The notes below the pieces were generated by a model, which searched no databases, was not told the origin of the DNA, and saw nothing but the letters and a program-made list of their open reading frames with translations. From Desulfovirgula sp. (lineage in GTDB: Bacteria > Bacillota > Desulfotomaculia > Desulfotomaculales > Desulfovirgulaceae), in assembly GCA_020725525.1 (NCBI GenBank), contig DYEX01000077.1, positions 62,001 to 126,000 of the forward strand: a DNA stretch of 64,000 bases. The letters are read 5' to 3'. The position numbers and the translations under genes were made by a program. Every line of letters begins with the position of its first letter. Position 1 is the first letter of the stretch. This document shows positions 45,118 to 53,665 of the stretch, one piece after another.

Positions 45118-46071
45118 TCAGGGAACCGGTCTCTCCGTTGGAGGGGCCTTTTTGTTGGACTCATTTTCTATACCCGTCCCATTTTGTTCCTGGCGCATAA
45201 AATCCCAAAAGGCTCCGGCAGCGAAACTCCCCGGCCATTCCGACGAATGGATCAGGTACAGGTCACGGGTTAGATCCACATCTTGCAGGGACACCTGATG
45301 CACCCGCCCCAGGGCCAGGGGTTCGGCGGCGGCCAGGGCTGAGACTAGGCTCACCCCCAGGCCGGCCTGTACCGCGGTAATTACCGCCCGGGTGCTACCC
45401 AGTTCCATCACCACCCGCGCTCCTTCCAGAGAGTAGCCTGCCTGGGCCAGCTTTACCTCCAGGGAGCGGCGAGTACCCGAGCCTGGTTCTCTCAGGATCA
45501 GGGGCTGGGCCAGCAGTTCATCCGGGCTCACCGCCTTCCGTCCCACCCAGGGGTGTTCCGGTCCGACAATCAGCACCAGCCGGTCTTGATGCCAGGGCAG
45601 ACATTCCAGCCCTTCCTCTTTGACGGGCGCGCCGGTTACCCCCAGATCGATTTCCCGTTCCCGCACCCAGCGAATGACCTCCCCGCTGCCGGCTATACGC
45701 AGGGTAACCTCTACTCCCGGGTAGTGGCGGTGGAAGCGGCCGATCAACAAAGGTAGCAGGTATTCACCGGGAATAGTGCTGGCGCCCAGATACAGGTGTC
45801 CTCTCTTCAGCCCTTTGAGCTCATCCAGCCCCGCCTTTATTTTTTGGTAATGACGCAGTATTTGCCGTGCTTCGGGATAGAGCAGGCGTCCGGCTTCGGT
45901 AAGCTCCACCTTTTTATCGCCGCGGTAAAATAGGGGGGCACCCAGGCTTTCCTCCAGCGATTTTATTTGAAAGCTCACTGCCGGCTGGCTCATGTAGAGC
46001 TGCCGGGCCGCTCGGGTGAAGCTCTGCAATTCGGCTACCCATAAAAAGGCTTCCAGTTGTTTCAAGTTCAT
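45118..46071 (-). CDS. LysR-family transcriptional regulator
   Basis: Typical 317-residue LysR regulator: N-terminal winged helix (MNLKQLEAFLWVAELQSFTRAARQLYMSQPAVSFQIKSLEE..., about 1-60), then a periplasmic-binding-protein-like effector domain with ASTIPGEYLLPLLIGRFHRHYPGV and a GSGTRRSLE segment. The overall look is that of CysL-like and selenium-metabolism-associated LysR proteins in Clostridia, a weak call. It starts at ATG 46071, overlapping by four bases the stop codon of the ynbB-like gene, so the two are co-transcribed and it may regulate that gene. The ligand is unknown; sulfur compounds are plausible given the PLP lyase partner. Confidence 0.88.
   Translation of the reverse strand: MNLKQLEAFLWVAELQSFTRAARQLYMSQPAVSFQIKSLEESLGAPLFYRGDKKVELTEAGRLLYPEARQILRHYQKIKAGLDELKGLKRGHLYLGASTIPGEYLLPLLIGRFHRHYPGVEVTLRIAGSGEVIRWVREREIDLGVTGAPVKEEGLECLPWHQDRLVLIVGPEHPWVGRKAVSPDELLAQPLILREPGSGTRRSLEVKLAQAGYSLEGARVVMELGSTRAVITAVQAGLGVSLVSALAAAEPLALGRVHQVSLQDVDLTRDLYLIHSSEWPGSFAAGAFWDFMRQEQNGTGIENESNKKAPPTERPVP
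45128..45153 (+). terminator. Rho-independent terminator after hfq
   Basis: GGTCTCTCC (45128-45136) pairs fully, with two G-T pairs, with GGAGGGGCC (45140-45148) over a three-base loop; TTTTT follows. It lies inside the last codons of the convergent lysR gene, so both transcripts end in a shared region. Confidence 0.75.
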
Positions 46072-47315
46072 GCTTGCTCCACCGCCAGTACTGCCCTGGC
46101 TGCCGCGAGCACGGCCAGCTGGACATATTCCTTGGACAACCCTCCCTGCATGTATACCGCGTAGGGTTCACGCATAGGAGCGTCGGCGCTCAACTCGATG
46201 GAGGAACCCTGGACAAAAGTGCCAGCAGCCATGACCACCGCCTCACCGTAGCCGGGCATGTCCACCGGTTGGGGACATACATGGGAGTCTACGGGAGAAG
46301 CCTGTTGCAGCCCCTGGCAGAAAGCAACTACCCGTTCTGGCGAGCCGAGCAAGATAGCCTGGACAATATCGGTGCGTTCTTCATCGGGTGCGGGGTGCAC
46401 TTTAAAGCCCAGACGCTCAAAGAAACGGGCGGCAAAGATGGCGCCTTTTAAAGCTTCGGCCACCACATGGGGAGCCAGGAAAAGCCCCTGGAAGAGCAGG
46501 CGCTGGTAATCGGGGCTCGGTCCCACTTCGCTGCCCAGGCCCGGCGCCGTCAGGCGATTGGCAGCCATTTCAACGTAGGGCTGCCGCCCCACCACGTAAC
46601 CGCCGCTGGGAGCCAGTCCCCCACCGGGGTTTTTGATCAACGACCCGGCCACCAGATCTGCCCCCACCGCCGGAGGTTCCAGGGTTTCCACAAATTCACC
46701 ATAGCAGTTGTCTACAAAAACCACCACGTGGGGGTGTTTTTTCTTAATCCATTCGATGGCCCGGCCCATCCCGTCCAGGTTTAAAGACGGGCGCAAACTA
46801 TAACCCCGGGAGCGTTGAAACATTACCATCCGGGTACGCTTGTTAATGGCCTGGGCAATGTCTTGTATATTCAGACTGCCATCGGGAAGCAGGTCTACCT
46901 GCCGGTAGGTGACGCCCAACTCCTTTAAAGACCCCGGGACATGTCCCCGAATGCCGATCATTTCCTGGAGGGTGTCGTACGGTGCTCCTTGTACGGCCAG
47001 CAGTTCATCCCCGGGGCGTAGCACGCCAAATAAGCACAGGGCAATGGCATGGGTGCCGCTAACAATTTGCCCGCGTACCAGAGCTGCCTCGGCTTGAAAT
47101 ACCCGGGCGTAGACCTTTTCCAGGGTTTCCCGTCCCTGATCACCGTAACCATAGCCGGTAGAACCCTTTAAATGATAATCGCTTACCCGGGCGTGGTGAA
47201 AGGCATCCAGTACCCGGGCGTGGTTTTTCCGGGCCACTGCTTCTACTTTCTGGTAATAAGGCTTTACTTCTTCTTCCACTTCTGCCGCCAACGTGGTTAA
47301 GTCTGTTGCAATCAA
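46068..47315 (-). CDS. Methionine gamma-lyase-family PLP protein (YnbB-like)
   Basis: Member of the family called aluminium resistance protein or methionine gamma-lyase family (Bacillus YnbB). The 415-residue product is a fold type I PLP enzyme: KGSTGYGYGDQGRETLEKVYA, VSGTHAIALCLFGVLRPGDEL, FVDNCYGEFVE, and the PLP lysine in GSLIKNPGGGLAPSGGYV. The start is the TTG at 47315, with GGGGAG seven bases upstream; the frame is open 50 codons further without a site. Its true substrate is not established. In Bacillus it follows spoVK and hflX; here spoVK is directly upstream, hflX is missing, and a LysR gene is coupled to its end. Confidence 0.87.
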   Translation of the reverse strand: MIATDLTTLAAEVEEEVKPYYQKVEAVARKNHARVLDAFHHARVSDYHLKGSTGYGYGDQGRETLEKVYARVFQAEAALVRGQIVSGTHAIALCLFGVLRPGDELLAVQGAPYDTLQEMIGIRGHVPGSLKELGVTYRQVDLLPDGSLNIQDIAQAINKRTRMVMFQRSRGYSLRPSLNLDGMGRAIEWIKKKHPHVVVFVDNCYGEFVETLEPPAVGADLVAGSLIKNPGGGLAPSGGYVVGRQPYVEMAANRLTAPGLGSEVGPSPDYQRLLFQGLFLAPHVVAEALKGAIFAARFFERLGFKVHPAPDEERTDIVQAILLGSPERVVAFCQGLQQASPVDSHVCPQPVDMPGYGEAVVMAAGTFVQGSSIELSADAPMREPYAVYMQGGLSKEYVQLAVLAAARAVLAVEQA

Positions 47316-47480
47316 GCCAAGACTCCCCTTTGTGTGGTATAGATGGCATTCTTTAAACACTTTATCACGCAATTCACAGTCCGCGGTGCGTTGACCCCGG
47401 CTGCACGTGTTTGGTGTTCGTTTCCAGTGCTGGAACGCTCCTCCCGGGCGACGGCTCTGATCCATATTGACTGTGTTGCG

Positions 47481-48425
47481 TCAAATTCCCGGGCTGCTTT
47501 CGTGTGCCCGGAGCATATCTTCCCGGGTGATGGTCATTAATTCCTCCCGGCTGACCTGCCCCTTGCGTACCAAACGTACCGCCTGCTGGCGTATGGCCCG
47601 TTCAATAAGATTGCGCACCAGGCGGGCATTGCCGCTGTGCACGTGAACAGACCGGGTTTCTTCCAGGATTATACGCAGTTCGTCCCTGGCTCCCGGGGAC
47701 AAATGGTACTGGCGCTTTTTTAGCATCAGGTCGGCTATGGCCAGGAGCTCTGCGGTGGAATAATCGGGAAAGGTGATGTGGATGGGAAAACGGGAGCGTA
47801 AGCCCGGGTTGCTTTCCATGAACCACTCCATTTCCTGGCGGTAACCGGCCAGGATGATAATCAGATTGTCCTTCTGGTCTTCCATCCCTTTGACCAGGGC
47901 ATCAATGGCTTCCCGCCCAAAATCCTTTTCACCGCCCCGGGCCAGGGAATAGGCTTCATCAATAAAGAGAATGCCTCCCAGGGCCTTTTTAATCTGCTCC
48001 CTGGTTTTTTGAGCCGTGTGTCCGATGTATTCCCCCACCAGGTCGGCCCTTTCCACTTCTACCAGGTGGCCTTTGGGTAAAACACCCACCTCTTTGAAGA
48101 GGCGGCCGATGATGCGGGCCACGGTGGTTTTGCCCGTCCCCGGATTGCCCTTAAAGACCATGTGCAAAACCTGGGGTTCGGTGGCCAGCTTTTCCTTTTG
48201 CCGCCGGCGCTGGATTTCCACAAAGGCGTGGATTTCCCCCACCAGCTTTTTTACCCCCGCAAGACCCACCAAAGAGTCCAGTTCCTTCATGATTTCCCGG
48301 ACGTTTTTCTGGCGCTGGTCTTCATCCGGTTGTCCCCCCGGTGAAAAAACAGGCAGGTTTCGGCGTTCAGTTTCCACAACCCGGTTCTGGTGACTGTGGT
48401 TTTGCCAGAGCCTGATTTTCACCAA
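47481..48425 (-). CDS. spoVK: Stage V sporulation AAA ATPase SpoVK
   Basis: CbxX/CfxQ-type AAA+ ATPase needed for spore maturation in Bacillus. The 314-residue product has Walker A GNPGTGKTTVARIIG, Walker B ILFIDEAYSLARGG, sensor 1 in IIILAGYRQEM and the arginine region GLRSRFP. Start codons TTG 48425 and GTG 48422 are both possible behind GAGGTG. The gene is upstream of the ynbB-like gene on the minus strand with a gap of 165 bases. It is the clearest sign in the window that the organism makes endospores. TATAAT lies on the minus strand at 48466-48461, but no good -35 goes with it. Confidence 0.92.
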   Translation of the reverse strand: MVKIRLWQNHSHQNRVVETERRNLPVFSPGGQPDEDQRQKNVREIMKELDSLVGLAGVKKLVGEIHAFVEIQRRRQKEKLATEPQVLHMVFKGNPGTGKTTVARIIGRLFKEVGVLPKGHLVEVERADLVGEYIGHTAQKTREQIKKALGGILFIDEAYSLARGGEKDFGREAIDALVKGMEDQKDNLIIILAGYRQEMEWFMESNPGLRSRFPIHITFPDYSTAELLAIADLMLKKRQYHLSPGARDELRIILEETRSVHVHSGNARLVRNLIERAIRQQAVRLVRKGQVSREELMTITREDMLRAHESSPGI

Positions 48426-48761
48426 AGGTGATCACCTCGCAGGCCAGGGCTTTAATTTAAATTATACGCCTGCCGGGGGTGATCATTGACCCTCTCTGGG
48501 AGTGCTTTACCTGTACGGTTATTATTCCCATCCACCCTTTTTCCTTTACTTTCCGTGCCGGTCCTTTTGTGCTCTCCCCTGTGTTGCGTCATAGATTTCG
48601 TACGCTCGAACTAACAAGAGCTATTTTTCTATGCCCCGATGGTTTCTCCTGCTATCGCACCGGCCTTTCTGCAAGACTCTCCAGGAGGGTTTGGTCCTTG
48701 GGTTATCGAATCATGTTAATAGTCCCAATGGCCATAATCTTCTGGGGGAGAGCTGGCTGCC
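48426..48761. other. Intergenic region between spoVK and the sensor kinase gene
   Basis: 336 bases with no convincing gene. It holds the divergent start regions of spoVK (minus) and the sensor kinase (plus). TATAAT is seen on the minus strand at 48466-48461. The rest has mixed composition, with short open frames lacking ribosome sites. A 13-mer CTGTGTTGCGTCA at 48579-48591 also occurs at 47471-47483 on the other side of spoVK. Confidence 0.6.
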
Positions 48762-50354
48762 TTGGACATTTATCGGCGTATTTTACCCCTGCGAACCAGG
48801 TTGGCCATTTTGTCCTTTGTTTCGGTGGTGCTGGCCATTTTGGTGGCCGTCCTGCTCATCGGGATTAAGGTGTCCCACCTGCTTGAAGAGGAAATGGGCA
48901 TGCGCGCTTTGGCCATTGCCCGGACCCTGGCCCAGATGGAGGCCGTACAGAATAATGTGGGGCGTCCCGGCGGTGCCAGCGTCATTCAGCCCGTAGCCGA
49001 AAAAATAAGGCTGGCTACCGGGGTAGAGTACATTGTCGTGGTGGATATGAACCGGGTGCGTTACTCTCACCCGGTGGCCGAACGCATCGGAGGCAAATTT
49101 TCCGATCGGGATCTGGACCCGGCCCTGTCCGGCCGGGAGTATATCACCCGTACCGTCGGGGTGATGGGTCCAGCCGTCCGTGCCTATTCTCCCATCAAGG
49201 TGGATGAAGGCACGCGGCAGGTGGGAGTGGTGGTGGTGGGTATCATCACCCCTACCTTTGCCGAGCTCTTCCGGGCCATCCAGGCTCAACTCTACCCATC
49301 TCTGGCCATCGGTTTGCTGGCCGGTTTACTGGGTTCCCTCTATCTGGCCAGCAGGATTAAGGGAGCCATGTTCACTCTGGAGCCCGAGGAGATCGCCCGC
49401 ATCCTGGAAGAACGCACGGCCATGCTGCAGGCCATGGGCGAGGGTATTATTGCTATCGACCGGAATATGCGTATTACCGTGATCAACGAAGAAGCCAAAC
49501 GTTTGTTGGGTACGGATGACGAGGTGGTGGGCCGGTCCATTACCGAATTGCTCCCGGATAGTTTTTTACCCCGGGTGTTGCAAACGGGTCAACCGGAGTT
49601 TAACCAGGAACGGGTTTTAAATAACACCGTCATTATTGTTAATCTGGTACCAGTACGGGTGAAGGGGGAGATTGTTGGAGCGCTGGCTTCCTTTCGGGAC
49701 CGTACCGAGGTGCATCGCCTGGCTGAGGAATTAACCGGTGTAAAATCCTTTGTGGAAGCCCTCCGGGTGCAAAACCACGAGTATCTGAACCGTTTGCATA
49801 CCATTGCCGGATTGCTCCAGTTGAACCGGGTACAGGAAGCCGTGGATTATATCTTTGCCGTTACTGAGGAACAACAGGAACTTACCCGCCTGCTCACCAA
49901 AAACATCTGCGATTACAGTATTGCCGGTTTGCTGCTGGGCAAATACAGCAGGGCTCGGGAGTTAAGGGTGGACCTGCGCATCGACCGTTCCTGCCGGCTT
50001 TCCCGGTTGCCGCCCCGTATGGATGCCGCCGCTCTGGGAGTGGTCCTGGGCAATCTTGTTGAAAACGCCCTGGATGCGGTGCGGGAGCTGGAACCCTCCA
50101 GGCGGCGGGTAGAATTTCAAATGTGGGATGACCCGGAGAGTCTTGTGGTGGTGGTACGGGATTGGGGAGTGGGTATACCGGTCCATATTCAGGAGCGGAT
50201 TTGCGAGCAGGGATTTTCAACCAAGGGTACCGGACGGGGAATCGGTTTGTATCTGGTAAAAAAGCACATTGATACAGCTGGCGGAAAAATTACCGTGGAA
50301 TCCCGGGAGGGGGAAGGGACCACTGTTACGGTGCACATTCCCTGCCTTTCATGA
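48762..50354 (+). CDS. CitA/DcuS-family sensor histidine kinase
   Basis: Membrane sensor for carboxylates. The 530 residues give a membrane helix at about 13-36, an extracytoplasmic PAS-like/Cache sensor at about 37-175 with RYSHPVAERIGGKFSDRDLDPAL as in CitA and DcuS, a second helix at about 178-197, a cytoplasmic PAS domain at about 215-325, the Spo0B-like dimerisation helix with phospho-acceptor His339 in QNHEYLNRLH, and a C-terminal ATPase domain with N box LVENALDAV and GTGRGIGLYL. The TTG start has GGGGGAG about 11 bases upstream. It is paired with the response regulator behind it and with TRAP carboxylate uptake genes. Confidence 0.92.
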   Translation: MDIYRRILPLRTRLAILSFVSVVLAILVAVLLIGIKVSHLLEEEMGMRALAIARTLAQMEAVQNNVGRPGGASVIQPVAEKIRLATGVEYIVVVDMNRVRYSHPVAERIGGKFSDRDLDPALSGREYITRTVGVMGPAVRAYSPIKVDEGTRQVGVVVVGIITPTFAELFRAIQAQLYPSLAIGLLAGLLGSLYLASRIKGAMFTLEPEEIARILEERTAMLQAMGEGIIAIDRNMRITVINEEAKRLLGTDDEVVGRSITELLPDSFLPRVLQTGQPEFNQERVLNNTVIIVNLVPVRVKGEIVGALASFRDRTEVHRLAEELTGVKSFVEALRVQNHEYLNRLHTIAGLLQLNRVQEAVDYIFAVTEEQQELTRLLTKNICDYSIAGLLLGKYSRARELRVDLRIDRSCRLSRLPPRMDAAALGVVLGNLVENALDAVRELEPSRRRVEFQMWDDPESLVVVVRDWGVGIPVHIQERICEQGFSTKGTGRGIGLYLVKKHIDTAGGKITVESREGEGTTVTVHIPCLS

Positions 50355-50435
50355 GTGGGTAGAGGTACGTCTTTTAAGAATACCTGTCAAGAGGGAACAA
50401 CACTTGCCCGGAGGTAATTTACGGGGGTGAGGCTC

Positions 50436-51125
50436 GTGAGTATCATTGGTGTGCTTATTGTTGAGGATGATCCCATGGTGGTGGAGGTAAACCGTGGTTT
50501 TGTCAACGCCGTACCCGGCTTTAAGGTAGTGGGCGTGGCACGCACGGGGAAGGAAGCAGTGGAGATGGCTGCCTGCTTGAAGCCCGCCCTGACCCTTTTG
50601 GATGTTTACCTGCCGGATATGAGCGGTCTGGCTGCCCTGCAGGAGATTCGCCGCCGGGGTTTGCCGACTGATGTATTGCTGGTAACTGCGGCTCAAGATG
50701 CGGAGACCATTCAAAACGCCTTCCGTTACGGAGCGGTGGATTACATCATTAAACCCTTTAAATTCGGCCGTTTAAAGACTGCCCTGGAGGGCTTTGCCCA
50801 TTTATACAGTCGTTTAAACAAAGATGGCCGGCTGGAGCAGGATGATATCGACCGCCTGGCCCTGGGACGAACTCCGGTAGTTGTTAACGAAGTCGGTAAA
50901 GCAGAGATGCCCAAGGGTTTAAATGAGATAACTTTAAAGCAGATTTTACTTTTCCTGATCAAAGATGGGGGTGCCCTGTCGGCCGAAGAGGTGGCTGCCG
51001 GCTTGGGGCTGGCCAGGGTGACCGCCCGTCGTTATTTAGAATACTTAAGCCAGCTGGGCAGGGTGACCCTGGAGATGCAATACGGTTCCGTAGGTCGTCC
51101 CATCAAAAGATATAAGATAGTTTAA
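50436..51125 (+). CDS. CitB/DcuR-family response regulator
   Basis: DNA-binding partner of the sensor kinase. The 229-residue product has a receiver domain (about 1-120: VLIVEDDPMVVEVN, phospho-acceptor Asp56 in LLDVYLPD, and the KPF motif in IIKPFKFG) and a C-terminal winged helix (ITLKQILLFLIKDGGALSAEEVAAGLGLARVTARRYLEYL) of the CitB type. The GTG at 50436 is preferred to the one at 50427 because of spacing to GGGGG. It probably switches on the solute-binding and transport genes that follow; a 14-base palindrome upstream of the next gene is a candidate target. Confidence 0.92.
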   Translation: MSIIGVLIVEDDPMVVEVNRGFVNAVPGFKVVGVARTGKEAVEMAACLKPALTLLDVYLPDMSGLAALQEIRRRGLPTDVLLVTAAQDAETIQNAFRYGAVDYIIKPFKFGRLKTALEGFAHLYSRLNKDGRLEQDDIDRLALGRTPVVVNEVGKAEMPKGLNEITLKQILLFLIKDGGALSAEEVAAGLGLARVTARRYLEYLSQLGRVTLEMQYGSVGRPIKRYKIV

Positions 51126-51156
51126 CCGCTGAACATAAAGACCAATATTAACTTTA

Positions 51157-51173
51157 TGGCCGCAATATTGCGG
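51157..51173 (+). promoter_or_regulatory. Palindrome overlapping a sigma-54-like promoter before the first dctP gene
   Basis: CCGCAATATTGCGG at 51160-51173 is a perfect palindrome. The same bases read TGGCCGC-AATA-TTGC from 51157, with GG and GC 10 bases apart as sigma-54 RNA polymerase requires. Either it is an operator for the CitB-type regulator, or a -24/-12 promoter for the transport genes, or both. It lies about 120 bases before the lipoprotein start codon. Confidence 0.45.
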
Positions 51174-51294
51174 ATTGATGGCAAATGGGGGTAGAATTAG
51201 GGCAAGATATCAGAAAACTGGAGCAATTAACATATTACTGAATTGGGATTTGCTTCCCGGGGTCACTCCGTTAAGGAGGTTGCAGTGGTCGGCC

Positions 51295-52341
51295 ATGATT
51301 GATCGGGCAAGAATATGGTTATTGATCTTTATGGCGGTGGTATTTATCACCACAGGATGTGACCGGCGGGAGCCCGACGGGGAACAGGTAGATCCCCGGG
51401 AAAAGATTGTAATCAAGTTTTCCCACGTGGTGGCCGAGGATACCCCTAAAGGGCAGGCGGCCCGGCGGTTTGCCCGGCTGGTGCAGGAACGGACCGGAGG
51501 GCGGGTGGAGGTGCAGGTTTTCCCCAATTCGGTACTCTATAAAGACGGGGAAGAAATAGAAGCCCTGCGGCAGGGTGCGGTCCAGATCATTGCCCCTACC
51601 ACATCCAAGTTAAGCAGCCTGGCTCCCCAGTGGCAGTTGCTGGATTTACCATATCTTTTTGAGAACGAAGAACAGGTGCACAAGGCGCTCGATGGGGAAA
51701 TAGGTAAAAAGCTTTTTGCCACCCTGGAACCCCATAATATTCATCCCCTGGCCTTCTGGGATAACGGATTTAAACAGATGACCAACAGCAAAAGACCCCT
51801 GGTGCATCCCCGGGATTTTGCCGGTTTAACTTTCCGGGTGATGATTAACAGCCAGGTGCTGGAAGAGCAGTTCCGTAGCCTGGGAGCAAATGCTACCCAG
51901 ATGCCTTTTAGCGATGTTTACGGTGCCCTGTCCAGAAATCAGGTGGACGGCCAGGAAAACACCATGTCCAATATTTATTCCCAGCGTTTTTACCAGGTAC
52001 AGCCCTATATGACGGTTAGCAATCATGGTTATATTGGTTATGTAGTGCTGACCAATGCCACCTTCTGGCGCTCTCTGCCTCCCGATATACGCGAGATTAT
52101 TGAAAAGACCATGGCTGAGGTGACCCGGTGGGAGCGGGAGCAGGCGGCACGTTTAAATGACAAAAACTTCAGGCAAATTAAGGAGTCAGGAAAGGTCTAT
52201 GTACATATACAGACTGAGGAAGAAAGGGCAGAGTGGCAGGCGGCTCTGGAACCCCTCTACCAGAAGTTCAGACCGATTATCGGTGCAGAACTGCTGGATG
52301 AAGCGTTCAGGTTAAAGGGTTCTCCTCCAGCAGGCTCTTGA
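51295..52341 (+). CDS. dctP: TRAP transporter solute-binding lipoprotein, DctP family (copy 1)
   Basis: Extracytoplasmic binding protein for a carboxylate, lipid-anchored. The 348-residue precursor has a signal helix (LLIFMAVVFITTGC) with a lipobox ITTG-Cys. The mature part shows the DctP landmarks KFSHVVAEDTPKGQAARRF, the ligand-carboxylate arginine segment FAGLTFRVMINSQVLEEQFRSLGA and VDGQENTMSN. The ATG at 51295 is 14 bases from AAGGAGG, a loose fit. It follows the two-component genes and precedes a second, clearly related copy. As it lies nearest the kinase, it may serve signalling as well as transport. Confidence 0.9.
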   Translation: MIDRARIWLLIFMAVVFITTGCDRREPDGEQVDPREKIVIKFSHVVAEDTPKGQAARRFARLVQERTGGRVEVQVFPNSVLYKDGEEIEALRQGAVQIIAPTTSKLSSLAPQWQLLDLPYLFENEEQVHKALDGEIGKKLFATLEPHNIHPLAFWDNGFKQMTNSKRPLVHPRDFAGLTFRVMINSQVLEEQFRSLGANATQMPFSDVYGALSRNQVDGQENTMSNIYSQRFYQVQPYMTVSNHGYIGYVVLTNATFWRSLPPDIREIIEKTMAEVTRWEREQAARLNDKNFRQIKESGKVYVHIQTEEERAEWQAALEPLYQKFRPIIGAELLDEAFRLKGSPPAGS

Positions 52342-52354
52342 GAGCTATGGTACT

Positions 52355-52382
52355 TTGCTTTATATAAATTGCTTTATATAAA
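52355..52382. repeat. Two adjoining copies of a 14-base A+T-rich repeat
   Basis: TTGCTTTATATAAA occurs at 52355-52368 and again at 52369-52382, directly head to tail, followed by more TATA-rich DNA up to 52410. It lies between the two dctP genes. It might be a regulator-binding site or promoter region for the second copy; no known class was recognised. Confidence 0.6.
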
Positions 52383-52515
52383 CTTCATATAAAATTTTAT
52401 ATATATAAATTAAAGAAGGGGGGCAAATTTATCATTGGGGGGTTAATGAACTGATAATTCAGAAGGTTCTAAGTTAACTGACTGTCAAAAAAGTTAAGGA
52501 GGTTTGATTAAAAAA

Positions 52516-53544
52516 ATGAAAAAAGTAATCCAAATTTTCCTGGTAGCCCTCCTGGCCCTGGGCCTGATGCTCACCGCTTCCGGTTGCGGCGGGGAAAAGA
52601 AGGGCGCCCAGGAGACCGGGGAGAAGAAACCCATTGTGGTTAAGTTTTCCCACGTAGTGGCTGAAACCACACCCAAGGGACAGGCGGCCTTAAAATTCAA
52701 AGAATTACTGGAGACCAAATCCAACGGTGAGTTCAAGGTGGAGGTTTACCCTTCCTCCCAGCTTTACGGTGACAAGGAAGAGCTGGAGGCCTTAAGGGCC
52801 AACAACGTGCAGCTCATTGCTCCCTCGGCGACCAAGCTGGTGGGATTCAACCCGGCCTTCCAGCTGGTGGATATGCCCTTCTTGTTTGAGAGCGATGAAG
52901 CTGCCTACAAGTTCTACGACGGGGAATACGGCCAGAAGCTGCTGCGTTCCCTGGAGCCCCAGGGCATGCTGGGCCTGGCCTGGTGGCCCAACGGTTCCAA
53001 GCACTTTACCAACAGCAAGCGGCCTTTAAAGAGACCGGAAGACTTCAAGGGTTTAAAGTTCCGGACCCAGAGCGGCGGCGTGCTGGATGAGCAGTTTAAG
53101 GCTTTAGGTGCCGGTTCCCAGACCCTGGCCTTTGGTGAAGTGTACGTGGCCCTGCAAAATGGGACTGTGGACGGCCAGGAAAACACCTTCAACAACATAG
53201 AGACTCAGAAGTATCACGAGGTACAGAAATACATGACCGTCTCCGGCCATGGTCGTATTGACTACGTGGTTCTGACCAACACCACCTTCTGGAACAGCCT
53301 GACCGATGAACAGAAGAAGCTCTTTATGGAATGCATGAAAGAGGCTACCGACTTTGAGCGCCAGCTGGCCGATGAACTGAACCAGAAGAGCTTTGAGAAC
53401 CTGAAGAACAGCGGCAAGCTGGAAATCTACACCCTTACCGATGCGGACCGCCAGGCCTTTATCGAAGCCATGAAACCGGTTTATGATAAGTATACCGATA
53501 AGATTGGCCGGGAGTACATTGAAGCGGCCCGGAACACTAAGTAA
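52516..53544 (+). CDS. dctP: TRAP transporter solute-binding lipoprotein, DctP family (copy 2)
   Basis: Second carboxylate-binding lipoprotein, 342 residues. Signal helix IFLVALLALGLMLTASGC with lipobox TASG-Cys, followed by a Gly/Glu/Lys-rich linker. The mature part runs parallel to copy 1: KFSHVVAETTPKGQAA, FKGLKFRTQSGGVLDEQFKALGA, VDGQENTFNN, YMTVSGHGRIDYVVLTNTTFW. The ATG at 52516 is 13 bases behind AAGGAGG; a TTG at 52504 is too close. A terminator-like hairpin separates it from the permease genes, which would give more binding protein than permease. This copy is the likely main transport partner. Confidence 0.92.
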   Translation: MKKVIQIFLVALLALGLMLTASGCGGEKKGAQETGEKKPIVVKFSHVVAETTPKGQAALKFKELLETKSNGEFKVEVYPSSQLYGDKEELEALRANNVQLIAPSATKLVGFNPAFQLVDMPFLFESDEAAYKFYDGEYGQKLLRSLEPQGMLGLAWWPNGSKHFTNSKRPLKRPEDFKGLKFRTQSGGVLDEQFKALGAGSQTLAFGEVYVALQNGTVDGQENTFNNIETQKYHEVQKYMTVSGHGRIDYVVLTNTTFWNSLTDEQKKLFMECMKEATDFERQLADELNQKSFENLKNSGKLEIYTLTDADRQAFIEAMKPVYDKYTDKIGREYIEAARNTK

Positions 53545-53557
53545 ACAGCTTTTCACC

Positions 53558-53600
53558 GGGGGCGGGCCCCGGTATGGTTCACCAGCCCGTCCCCCTTTTT
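53558..53600 (+). terminator. Terminator or attenuator between dctP copy 2 and dctQ
   Basis: GGGGGCGGGC at 53558-53567 pairs with GCCCG-T-CCCCC at 53585-53595 (one bulged base), with TTTTT at 53596-53600. An alternative inner hairpin ACCGGGG/CCCCGGT competes. Partial read-through would fit the excess of binding protein over permease common for such systems. Confidence 0.65.
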
Positions 53601-53665
53601 GCCCCTTGCTTCGCCAAATTGCGAAAAAATATGACATTCACCTGCCTTTTTGAGGGGGGTTTAGT

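Noticed and set aside
47471..48591. 13-base direct repeat CTGTGTTGCGTCA on both sides of spoVK, considered as insertion footprint
   Set aside because: spoVK is in its normal neighbourhood and no transposase or terminal inverted repeats are present. Probably chance or a shared short motif.
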